From Owenia fusiformis (Eukaryota > Annelida > Polychaeta > Sabellida > Oweniidae): 64,000 nt of DNA. The stretch is taken from the NCBI GenBank assembly GCA_903813345.2, contig CAIIXF020000001.1, forward strand, positions 5,582,001 through 5,646,000, read 5' to 3'. Made by a program: the position numbers and the translations under genes. Below, piece after piece: positions 1 through 31,381 of this stretch (within the stretch, counting starts at the first letter, position 1; the number at the start of each line of letters is the position of its first letter). The notes beneath the pieces were generated by a model, which was given only the letters and a program-made list of their open reading frames with translations, searched no databases and was not told where the DNA came from.

Positions 1-177
1 TGTGAAAGCATTTGTGGTGGAGGTGGGCCTCTTTGTTGAAAATGTTGTCCTGCATGTTGATTGAATAGATGTTGACCATTTTGATGAAACCCAGGATCTG
101 TTTGCGGCATATGTCCATACATTGTCCCTGGTGGAAGATCAATAGCGGAATAATCTTCCTCCATATTTAGATCTACA
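1..177 (-). CDS. N-terminal coding exon of an unidentified gene (partial)
   Basis: On the minus strand a good 3' splice site (ttttcag, 178-184) precedes a short 5'UTR piece and an ATG at 164-162. The frame stays open to the window edge. The peptide begins MEEDYSAIDLPPGTMYG and continues Gly/His/Gln/Pro-rich, with phrases such as QQRGPPPPQM. It looks like a disordered N-terminus, as found in many nuclear regulators, but no domain is visible and I do not recognise the family. The intron just before the start codon means the transcription start lies to the right, between 185 and about 2600, so the gene is divergent from the kinesin gene. The rest of the gene is outside the window. The exon is likely real; its identity is unknown. 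Confidence 0.6.
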
Positions 178-2072
178 CTGAAAATATAAAATATTATTTT
201 CAGGAAAAGATGCATTGAACCAAGTCTGTTTTTCTTATCTCAAAAAGTAAGTATGTAAGCCAGGACATACTGTGAGTATACATATTCAATTAATCAGATG
301 AGAGGAAAATAAACTGAATGTAAAATATGGTAATTCATTTTGATTTCTTCTTCTTCATCCTTTTAAGTGTCACAGAAACTTGTAGCCCTATGATATAAGA
401 TACTTATGTCATATCTGAGTATTTATTATTATATATATTAATAAGGACAAGAGTGCTTCACCATTTCCGGAAACTGGTATTTTTAAAAAAGTGAATTAGT
501 GTTCAGAATTCAATCATTAGGTCTCATTTTGAAGATGAATTATTCATCTGCAACACACATGTCATTATATTACTTGTAGATACCCTGCAAATACAATTTT
601 TTGTCATATCTGTTACCAATACCTTCACGACCAAAAAACAACAAACCCAATTTTCACATTTTACCTTACCGATTGAAATCCCTCAATCTTTCGTTAATTG
701 ACCTCTGGTTTGCTCCAGGTGTTGAACACATACATACTCAATGTTATACCAATTGTCCAATTGTACTCTTATACTTTAAAATAGTGTAAAGGCTTACTAA
801 TTTGAAAAATTAACTATTCTCTGCTGCCATCTTGAAATAATAACATTGTAAACTTGACCATTCTGACCTTTCATAATTTATCTTTTAAAATGGCAAAATA
901 ACATATTTTTACAGGTGGTGCAGCATGAGCATCCCTTCACATCTGTAATAAGTCAGTGAACTAGATTTGGGGAGAAGTCGCTAAAAAGGTGAGTTTTGGA
1001 TATTTGACTAAATGTCATTGTGTTTTGATTCTGAAGCATGGGTATCAGAAACACCAATAATTCATTATTTATGATGTCTAAATGTTATGCAGTGACATTT
1101 ATCTTACAGATGAAAGATTTTTCTTCAAAGTGAGACCCTAGATCTAATTTTAAAATTCTAGTCTACGTTTCTTCTCTTGGCTGGGAAATTGGGATTTGCC
1201 ATAGTACATCGTTTCTATAGGTCGATTTCTCCCCAAAGATCCTTGTTTCAGCGCTTAATCGCTTGTTTTATATGACAAAATCATATAATTATATCGTATC
1301 CACGTATCAACGCTAGTTTTTCTTCAGATAAGCCCTCCAATCGATGAAAATTGACATAATAGTGAAGAAGTTTTGTTCAAAACTGACATGCAGTACTGTT
1401 GACCTAGAAAATCTACACATTTTCAAAATTTTCTAAATATGCTTTGAATAATATTATGTAATTTCTGGCGAGGGAATCAAAAATATCATAGCTTGTGATT
1501 TCACAACAAGATAAATGAACATGTAAGATATTTGGTTTTATCGATTAAATCATCACATTGACATTTGGTATTCGTAAACTAGATGGTGAAAATAGAGACA
1601 ATAGTAAACTTCCCAGGAATTTAACATCTGCATAAGCAACGACTGCACAGAACGAATGCTAGGAGATCGCTGTCAGGCAAGATAGTTATACGAGTCTTCT
1701 GCGTTTTTTCAGTGCACTTTATTATTTATACTTTTATTCAATATTCACGGCCGATTTCTGGGAACAGTGATTTGTTTTTCGGTGTGTAAACGCAATTATT
1801 GGATTTTTTCCCAATTTTTGTCGTTGAACTTGAATAAAGATATAGATCATGATTTGGGCTTGCATTTAACTGCATACCGACTGTGATTCTGACCACTAAA
1901 TTCATATCTTTACAACCAATTTCCGAAATTTTGGAGCGCTCCACTCCTTTTATATAGGGATAAGTCAGAGAGTCAACATTCATCATATACCATATAAGGA
2001 GCTCCAAGTTCCTGTGATAACTAACTGTGTGACATTACCGACAGTAATGGCACTATAATACTGTCTCTCGAC

Positions 2073-2084
2073 ACCCGGAAGTGG
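2073..2084. promoter_or_regulatory. ETS-like site ACCCGGAAGTGG
   Basis: The motif matches the CCGGAAGTG core bound by ETS-family factors (GABPA/ELK class), common in CpG-containing housekeeping promoters. It lies between the two divergent genes, about 540 bp before the kinesin start codon, so it could serve the leftward gene. This is motif evidence only. Confidence 0.3.
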
Positions 2085-2512
2085 CTTCCTATCGAATTTC
2101 CCCATGTTGTAAAAATCAAAATATATCATATGGGTTCAATCGAATGATCGAACTCATAATATTATACTAAATGCAAAAAATGCAGCGGAGGGGTTATAAC
2201 GCATATTAATATGCAGATAAATTAGAGATACCAACCTCAACAAAGCTCACAACGAGCGTTTTATATAGAGCAATTTGGACAAGGTCTGGATTTTAGGATC
2301 CATTTTGAAAAGTCCCGGATAATGAAAACAACTTTTTATCTATAAGCTTTCAAAGTTAGTTTTGTACCTATTTTACTGTATAAATCTACCTCAAATAATA
2401 CATGCATTAAGAGAGATAAAATATCCATCCCTTGTTTAATATTGTAGCGCTACTCTATGCCCATAAGTATAATGTATTCCTCCTAAACGGTGGCAATGAA
2501 TCACACAGCTCA

Positions 2513-2529
2513 CGCGCATGCGCACTTCC
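2513..2529. promoter_or_regulatory. NRF1-like palindrome abutting an ETS-like site
   Basis: CGCGCATGCGCA at 2513-2524 fits the NRF1 consensus YGCGCAYGCGCR. It overlaps GGAAGTGCG (minus strand, 2521-2529), an ETS core. The pair lies about 90-100 bp upstream of the kinesin ATG at 2616, a typical place for a TATA-less promoter. Such CpG-bearing words are rare in this AT-rich window, which supports function, but there is no expression evidence. Confidence 0.45.
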
Positions 2530-2615
2530 ATTTTTGAATTTTTCAACCGACAACAAAAACTTGACAGAAATTAAAGTTTTCACTACTTTTTCGTTGATGT
2601 AAGAATATTTTAACG

Positions 2616-23184
<20,569 letters not shown>

Positions 23185-24925
23185 TAACACACAAGACTTT
23201 GTGGAGAAAAGGAGAAATGTAATACACAATTGACATGCAAGCATTACCAAACAACATTGCTAAGAAGAACTAGCACAAATAACCAACTTGGAAGGAAAAC
23301 TTATTTTGAAGATTCAGGATTAGCCTATTTTTACTCATTTGAATATGCCATAATCGATTGTAAGAAATCTATTAAGACAAATGCGTAAAGATGGTTCCCA
23401 TTTTAGAAATTGTGTCCTTATATTAAGGATGTGAGAGAACTGTTGACAATATCCTTAAGGTGTTTTTTTGCGGAAGGTCACAAGGGGAATACAAGTCTTC
23501 AATATGCACCTGAAAAGTTCATATGTATTTGGAGACCCCTCCCTCCCTCTATTTCTTAATTTACATTTGCATTATACTTATACATGTACTTTGCAGTTTA
23601 AGACTGAGCATATTTATCTGAACTTTTGTAAACATTATTTTAACGGAAACCTACATTCTATCCAAACATATACATGTAGATATAGGGAACATCTGGGAGG
23701 TGCTGACTTAAATATTTTTATTTCACGAAAGAAATTTCATGAAATGTCAATTGTAATATTAATGTTATTCAATTAAAATGGGGACTTTAAGTTTCCTTAG
23801 ATTTATAGAACAGAAAATTATTGGGATTTTTTCTAAATACATATAATTTTTTAAGTAAAATGTGATAGATTTTGGTATATTCCAGACTTCTTACTGTTTT
23901 AATGATTAACTTTGTTCAAATTCTGATTTTCAATAGTTCAAAAAATTCTTGATGTGTAACGAAGTAATGTTCTAGGCTGTTGATTTCAGGCTTTCAATAT
24001 GTGACTGAGATTATGAGATTTTACTAGTAATTTGAATGAAAAGCTGCAGTACTGTTTATATTGTGTAGAATACCTGTATATTACCAATGATGTTTGTTTA
24101 ATGTTTGACCACCAAGGTCAGGGGTCAATTTTTGTATATATACAACTTCATAAAACTTTATAAAATCCTAACTGAGACTAGAGTTAGGAATTTGTTAGAT
24201 TTGACTGTACCAAAAATGGACCCCTTGATATCTTGCAATTATTAGCTCACATCAAGCACACTGTGCTCTTTTGTTTATTAGTTGCGCTTTGTCCATGCAT
24301 AAACTATTTATTAAGGTTTCAAAATCTGGCATGTATATATATATATATCATGAACATTTCATATTAAATATTGTATATAATGTATGATTTTGTGTGATGG
24401 CTTGCTGTGTCAAGCGTGGCTTTGTAATGAAACAGTAAAGTGTTACAGGGTCGAATATTGTATTCTATATAACATCATATTTGTGAGATTCTTATAATGT
24501 GATAACATGGAAATTCACCTTTGTGCTCCATTATTTTGGCAAGACCTGAGAATTTAGATATTTCTCAACTTCTTGAATGACACTAAGAGTAATTACATGA
24601 ATTACCTATTATGAAAAGAGACTTAAAAGTAAATTGGTTATGTCCAGGACCATAGTAGTATATTATTTTCTTACATATTAGTGACTTGCCTTACAGAAAG
24701 ACACTGCCAAGGTAAAGTAACTTGAAATTAAATGAGGGACATACCATATTGCCAATGGAACTAGTATAACTAAGTTATTTTAATTTATATTTTGATATGT
24801 CACATCATGCTTTAAACAAACAATGCTTAACTAGTCCTTGTTTCCACCAATTCCCTTATTCATATAGCAGAGAGTTAGACTTCCAATTGCAAACTAATAT
24901 TAAGCAATGTATTGCTGCACTTTGG

Positions 24926-26223
24926 AGCAACACATTGCATACATTGAAGCAACACACTGCATACATTGAAGCAACACATTGCATACATTGAAGCAACACA
25001 TTGCATACATTGAAGCAACACTTTGCATACATTTGAGCAACACATTGCATATGTTGAAGCAACACATTGCATACATTGAAGCAACACATTGCGTACATTG
25101 AAGCAACACATTGCGTACATTGAAGCAACACATTGCTTACATTGAAGCAACACATTGCGTACATTGAAGCAACACATTGCATACATTGAAGCAACACATT
25201 GCGTACATTGAAGCAACACATTGCATACATTGAAGCAACACATTGCATACATTGAAGCAACACATTGCATATGTTGAAGCAACACATTGCATACATTGAA
25301 GCAACACATTGCATATGTTGAAGCAACACATTGCATACATTGAAGCAACACATTGCATACATTGAAGCAACATATTGCATATGTTGAAGCAACACATTGC
25401 ATACATTGACGCAACACATTGCATACATTGAAGCAACACATTGCATACATTGAAGCAACACATTGCATACATTGAAGCAACACATTGCATTTGTTGAAGC
25501 AACACATTGCATACATTGAAGCAACACATTGAATACATTGAAGCAACATATTGCATATGTTGAAGCAACACATTGCATACATTGAAGCAACACATTGCAT
25601 ATGTTGAAGCAACACATTGCATACATTGAAGCAACACATTGCATACATTGAAGCAACACATTGCATATGTTGAAGCAACACATTGCATACATTGACGCAA
25701 CACATTGCATACATTGAAGCAACACATTGCATACATTGAAGCAACACATTGCATATGTTGAAGCAACACATTGCATACATTGAAGCAACACATTGCATAT
25801 GTTGAAGCAACACATTGCATACATTGAAGCAACACATTGCATACATTGAAGCAACACATTGCATACGTTGAAGCAACACATTGCATACATTGAAGCAACA
25901 CATTGCATACATTGAAGCAACACATTGCATACATTGAAGCAACACATTGCATATGTTGAAGCAACACATTGCATACATTGAAGCAACACATTGAATACAT
26001 TGAAGCAACACATTGCATACATTGAAGCAACACATTGCATACATTGTAGCAACACATTGCATACATTGACGCAACACATTGCATACATTGACGCAACCTA
26101 TTGCATACATTGAAGCAACACATTGTATACATTGAAGCAACGCGTTGCATACATTGAAGCAACACGTTGCATACATTGAACCAACACGTTGCATACATTG
26201 AAGCAACACATTGCATATATTGA
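24926..26223. repeat. 22-bp satellite, 59 units without indels
   Basis: The unit AGCAACACATTGCATACATTGA is repeated 59 times; 59 x 22 = 1298 bp, exactly the span, so I see no insertion or deletion. Two main unit types alternate: one with ATACATTG, the other with ATATGTTG. A few have GCGTAC, GAATAC or a leading C. Left units carry most GCGTAC variants and the last few units carry ACGTTG variants, as expected when array edges escape homogenisation. The array starts 1.7 kb past the kinesin stop codon. Cys-rich open frames in all three minus frames are by-products of the stop-free 22-bp period. Confidence 0.95.
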
Positions 26224-28000
26224 GTCAAAATAGGTAGTGGGAATTTTGCATCCATATGAGAGAAATTTCTGGGGCGAACAATGTAAACCTTTGTAGCAGT
26301 AGTGGTGTTATTTTATAATTATAGTGCCAACATTTCACAAAAATCCATAAATGTAACTATTTTTTTTTATTTAGATATTCATCATTCATTTCGAAATACT
26401 TGAAATCCAGAGGGTATGTTCGAACTCTGATCCAGAACGTGGGTTCATTAGACCTATGGTTTATAAATGAATGCTTTAAATCTGGGTCTAGAGCATTATG
26501 TTTCAGACCTGAGTCAGAGATGCATATATTTAGAATATGGTTTGACAGACACAGGCTCAGAACATATATGTTCACATATACTTGTATACTAATCTTTACA
26601 ACATGTACAAAGGAATTCCTGATCCGGTTCACCATTGAGCAGGAAATGCACAAAGAATGATTACTAGTAATTTGTTTAATATTGATAAATTGTACACTTT
26701 GTAAATACTATTTTATACACAGAAGAGAACTTTTCATTTTTATGTCTCAAGATTTATAAGCTGAATGTATTCAACTTTTGAAACATGGACCTAAGAATTC
26801 AGTTTGCTGATGTTATGTGCTGATACACGCATATCAAATAAATCTTATCAAAACAAATTAATTGGCATTTTATGTTGTTCCACTGTTCCACCATCATCTA
26901 TTTGAATTTGATCCATAATATAAAAGTTGATCTTCACCTCAGGCCACCAAGGGTCTCAGCAGCCTCAAATGCCTTAAAACGCCAAACACCTAGATATTCA
27001 CTTTGGAATGACCCCTGATCTTCGTAGAATACCCATTGACCTGTTGACCCATTTAGCACAGTATCAAGTATAATGACCCAAGGTTGAGCGGTGTAGGAAA
27101 TGTCCGGACAGATAGACATCTGTCAATCGTAGGATTTTATCCAGAAATTATTATCCCACTGAATAAAGTCCAATACTGTAGGGATATTAGTGAGATGCTA
27201 TTGGTTCATTTCGTCTGTTCATCCATTTGTGTGTCCAGGCCATAACATACACCAGTGGGACCTCTATTGACGTATTGCGTGGTTTAATGCGAGCAAATAA
27301 TGTTATAAATGTGCACGAAAATAACTTTAGAGTCGCCCTACCCCCGGGCGGGCCCTACCATTTTGTATTCGTTGACATCGCTTCTTAAAATATACCTTGG
27401 TAGTTTGTAACTAGACTCTGTGCGCACTGCGCAGGGTAGGGTTGCCCCATTTGTCCAAATCCCAATCGTCCAAATCCGCCGCCGAGAAACGCTTAATCTA
27501 ATTGTCAAGATACATGAGATAACGATGCAAGAAATGTGTAAACATTGAATAAAATATCTCGTTGATCTGTGGTTATTGAAATCCCCGTTAGCACGCCCGG
27601 TGATCGTACAAAAATGATGGAGGGGGATTACGCGATTTCTGGAAGAAAACTCGACAAATTGGGGAGATTTATTTTTTCAAGAGAAAATTTACAACTGAAT
27701 TGTCAAATGAATAGGCGCGGTCCTTTTTAAAATATTAAGATTATTCAATCTCCGATCCCTAGCTGAATTATAGATGCATTAATGGCCTGTGTATTCTGTA
27801 TGTCTTATGTATCTAACAACTTGTCAAAATTGTGAAATTGAAATGCTCGTTCAATACAGCAATCGGTACAATAAAATCACTTTTTTATTTGCTGGTTAAT
27901 TCAAGGAAGTCGTCTAAAAGCTGTCACTATATTTTCACATTCAGAACACATCTTTGTCTTTATGGATTTACTTCTCTCCCAATTATTCAGTTTAGAACCA

Positions 28001-28165
28001 GATAACTAATCATCATCAAGAAATGTGTAAACATTGAATAAAATATCTCGTTGATGTGACTGTGGTTATTGAAACTCCCGTTAGCACGCCCGGTGATCGT
28101 ACAAAAATGATGGAGGGGGATAACGCGATTTCTGGAAGAAAAGGAAGATAACTAATCATCATCAA
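28001..28165. repeat. Templated insertion flanked by 19-bp direct repeats
   Basis: GATAACTAATCATCATCAA occurs at 28001-28019 and 28147-28165. The 127 bp between them is a near copy of 27531-27649 (GAAATGTGTAAACATTG ... TTTCTGGAAGAAAA). The copy has small differences (for example GATGTGACTGTGG for GATCTGTGG). It looks like a local copy pasted in with duplication of the target. A more distant relative of the source (CACGCCCGGTGAT) lies at 29306. Confidence 0.7.
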
Positions 28166-29449
28166 CGACCACAGTAACACTGTCGTGTGATGGGCTGAAT
28201 TTACAATCCCTGAGACTAATCGTTACCCATGCTTTGATTAAATAAAATGAAACTGAATAACATTTAGCAAATCCCTGTATTTAAAACTAAATTAAAAAAT
28301 TTAACCCTTAAATGTCTGTACCACGACCCACTTACCCACACGTGGTACGAGGTTTTTATACTTTGTACCAGAGAACCATGTGCATGTACAGCAACTTCAA
28401 AAATGTTTTTTCTTCCACCATCACCTAACACATCCCTCATCTACACGCGTGATCTAGTGAGCTCAATACGTTATGCATGATCATGCATTCCGGTGTAACA
28501 CGTGGTCTTTGATTGAATTTCTCCAACTGGAGAAATAGTTCATTTGAAGATATTACGAACGGCATTGACCTGCTCAGTTCATGTAGAACTAAAATACCTG
28601 AACCTGACAAGTTAACTCGGTTCCATTTATTGAGTTTTTAAAGTTATGACAACTTTTCTAGTTTTTTCACGGTTTTGCGAATGTGAACAAAAGAGGTTGG
28701 GTCGCTGAGGCTTTAATAACCACTCTATCCACAAGTATACGATTAGTACCTATAGAAAGTAAAATCAATTCCCTAGAGACTGGGCGCTGTCGCATGGCAC
28801 CCAAAACTAGCTGTGGAACACTAGCTCCATTTCCGAGGGCAAGGTTAAAAGTGCAGATCTTAACTGTTTTTCGAAATACCCAAATCCAATTTCAACGATC
28901 CTTACAAGCACATCTTTCACGCCTCGCGCGCGGGCTCGCAGTACTCGACTCACACACGCTTCTTAGACATTAAAATATCAAAAAAGTTCAAAAAAGACTT
29001 TGCAGCGTGAAACGTAGCCTAACACACAACGTAAACGCAGCGTCAACGTAACGTAGGCGTCATGTCACTCACAGACTAGGCTTTATGATGTCATTTTTGT
29101 CAGGTTTATTTCTTGCCCATACAAAATTTTCTTTTTTCATTTATTTCAACATTTTAAGATCATATAGCCCGGACAGAATTGTTCAAGGGTCACCTTTTCT
29201 TTAGTTAATTTTCCGTCTTACCAAAAAAAAAACGATTGCATTTTTGAAAACTAGAGTAAAATTCTGAATAGATGTTCATAGTAATATGAGTGGCGCAAAT
29301 ACATCACGCCCGGTGATTGGAAAAATGGAACGGAGGGGGGGGGGGAGGAGGGAATTTAAACTGCAAGAGAATTTAACAAATCTGGAAGATTTATTTTTTT
29401 CAAGACAAGTTTACTACTATAGGCGCATGGTATTGTAATAATAAGTTAT

Positions 29450-30036
29450 TTTTTGAACCAGAGTATATCAGAGTTCTGTTTTGACCTCCAAACAGGATGA
29501 CCAGGATCACATGAAAGCTTACATGATCAGAATGACTCTAAACATGATGAAATAACTTTTCAGCCCTCTGAAAAATCAAAGGTCACTGAACACTAGAATC
29601 TTTTGAATTTTTCAGAAAAGGTGCTCAATATATTGCTCTAAATGATACAATCTTTGAAATTTGAGAAAATTGTAATTGTCTGAAACAAAAATGGCGGTCA
29701 TAAAAAGGAAAACAGGTCGCTTTTTAATTCATTTTTTTTCTTTTTCAACGAATGATATCAAATTTTCAAAGATTGTATAATTTAGAACAATATATTTTGC
29801 AAATTTGCAGAAAAATTCAAAAGATTCTGTTCAGTGAGCTCTCCTAAGCTCCTACTTTTAGCTATTTTTCAGTCACATTTCAGTCAGAGGTCTGAAAACT
29901 TTTCAGCCCTATTTTTCATCAAGGGTCATATTCTGACCATCGCCATTGTGATCCTGGTCATGTAAATGATATTTGGAACTAAATTAGTTCAATTGACTGG
30001 AGGTCAAAACAGAACTTTGATATCTTGGTTCAAAAA
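29450..30036. mobile_element. Fold-back element, ~290-bp arms
   Basis: TTTTTGAACCA at the left and TGGTTCAAAAA at the right begin a long inverse match: GTTCTGTTTTGACCTCCA, ATGACCAGGATCACA, CTGAACA..ATCTTTTGAATTTTTC and ACAATCTTTGAAA are all mirrored. The whole 587 bp can fold on itself. No target duplication is clear and no coding sequence is present. Confidence 0.65.
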
Positions 30037-30184
30037 TGGTATGGTTTGGTCAGGTTACCTGTTTTGTCATTTCCATTTACCATCATGGTACCTTGAAGCA
30101 CACTATTTTTCATTTGTTTTCTAAATCAGGTTGATTAATTAAATGGGTGGTTGTGTTCATGAATTATTTATCCAAAAATAAGTC

Positions 30185-30510
30185 CAGGGTGCATTTTCGG
30201 AATTTTTCTGCATTCCTCAAAAGATTGAGTCACATGTTATTTTTCAAACAGGAATCACTCCTTTCCCACATTGTCAACATCTTTCAGTTTTGCACAAAGG
30301 GTGCACTTATGTGCCTAGAAAAGAAGACTGGTGAGAAGATTTGTTTTGTAAAATGAATTCACTGAATTTTCTTTATTCTTTTCTAGGTACATTAGTGCAC
30401 TCGTTGTGCAAAAGTGAGAAATGTAGACACTGTGGGGAAGGAGTGATTCAAATTTGAAAAATCATGTGACCCTATTGAGGGTTGCAGCAAAATTCCGAAC
30501 ATGCACCCTG
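30185..30510. mobile_element. Fold-back element, ends CAGGGTGCA
   Basis: The 326-bp element pairs CAGGGTGCATTTTCGGAATT with its right-hand inverse. It continues through CTGCA..CCTCAA, GTCACATG, GAATCACTCCTT and TTTTGCACAA. Half of a related copy lies at about 31955-32100 in GNL2 intron 1 (TTTCTGCATTCCTCAA, AGTTTTGCACAAAG). It is non-coding. Confidence 0.65.
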
Positions 30511-30514
30511 ACCT

Positions 30515-31165
30515 TAGTTCAGCAAGTTAAACCTAAGAATTCTGGGCCTTATTTCTTATCTGACATATCTTGTGGCCCGCCCTAGGTTGAACGCCCCGTG
30601 CCTATTCGGCCGCTTTGATGCAAAAAAATTAATGGTGGCCTATGTCAGCGCATAGAATCAATGCGCGTTTAAGTGATAACTGATTGTGAGAATTTGCTAC
30701 CATTGAAAGCAAAGCACGGAAGTTAAACCCTATCACGGCAACAAGAACATTCAGATTAATAAATGAAAGCCGTGGTAGTTGGGTTTAACTTGTTGAATTA
30801 CCCTGACCTAAGTGGACAACCCGTAGTAATTTTGTTATAGCAAGCTAGATAAGTCTCTTCCGAACACTGTGTTATGTAGTTCAACAAGTTAAACCTAGTC
30901 TGGGCCTTATTTCTTATCCCGGGTTTCTTATATGACATATCTTGTGGCCCGCCCTAGGTTTAACGTCCGTATCTATTCGGCCCTTGATGCAAAATATTTA
31001 ATAATGGACAATGCAATGGCAGCGCATTAAAATCCATGCGCGTTTAATTAATAACTGATCGTGAGAATTTGCAACAGATGAAAGCATAGCACGGAAGTTC
31101 AACCCAATCACGGCAACAAGAACATTCATATTAATAAATGAAAGCCGTGGTATTGGGTTTAACTA
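30515..31165. repeat. Two direct copies of a ~290-bp element before GNL2
   Basis: Copies at 30515-30800 and 30876-31165 share AAGTTAAACCTA, TGACATATCTTGTGGCCC, CGCCCTAGGTT, ATGCGCGTTTAA, AGCACGGAAGTT and AATAAATGAAAGCCGTGG. Each starts with AAGTTAAACC and ends GGGTTTAACT, an inverted end pair. The second copy ends about 215 bp before the GNL2 start codon, so it may lie within the promoter. Confidence 0.65.
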
Positions 31166-31381
31166 TGTGGTATGTTGCACTAGGTCTGGATACTAACCGT
31201 TAATAAGATATGCGGGCAAAGGAAAGGAATTTCTACTGCATTACCTTCGCCCTGTCCCAATTTAATTTGGGGCGATTCACAACTCTTCACACTGCAACAC
31301 GTTTTCCGGTTTAGCTAAAAATACTTTATCGAAGGAAATAAACAACTAAAACAAGAATCCACGGGCCATAGAATAGCAAAC

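Larger units (their letters stand above)
178..2615. other. Intergenic / 5' intron region between divergent genes
   Basis: This 2.4 kb has no convincing coding exon; the short open frames lack splice context or family similarity. It must contain the first intron and the non-coding first exon of the minus-strand gene, and the promoter and 5'UTR of the kinesin gene. Two ETS-like sites and one NRF1-like palindrome are the only regulatory motifs I could support. No transposon ends with target duplications were seen here. Confidence 0.5.
23185..31381. other. Intergenic region between kinesin-13 and GNL2
   Basis: This 8.2 kb has no supported gene. From left to right it holds the kinesin 3'UTR and flank, a 22-bp satellite (24926-26223), unique-looking AT-rich sequence with spurious frames (26300-27500), a templated duplication (27531-28165), fold-back elements (29450-30036 and 30185-30510) and a tandem pair of about 290-bp repeats (30515-31165). 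The GNL2 promoter must lie in its last few hundred bases. I see no TATA box there. Confidence 0.6.

Noticed and set aside
24926-26223. CRISPR array
   Set aside because: Units are contiguous without unique spacers and lie in an animal genome; this is a satellite.
24856-26255. Long Cys-rich open frames (up to 444 codons) on the minus strand
   Set aside because: They occur in all three frames at once because a 22-bp unit without stops is open in every frame; there is no start context, splice structure or family match.
26400-26660. Overlapping frames on both strands with FKSGSRALCF / LKHNALDPDL
   Set aside because: Arise from repeated TCTGGGTCTAGAG / CAGACCTGAGTCAG words; no gene structure.
28683-28973. 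96-codon open frame in the intergenic region
   Set aside because: No codon bias, domain or splice context; sits in low-copy intergenic sequence.
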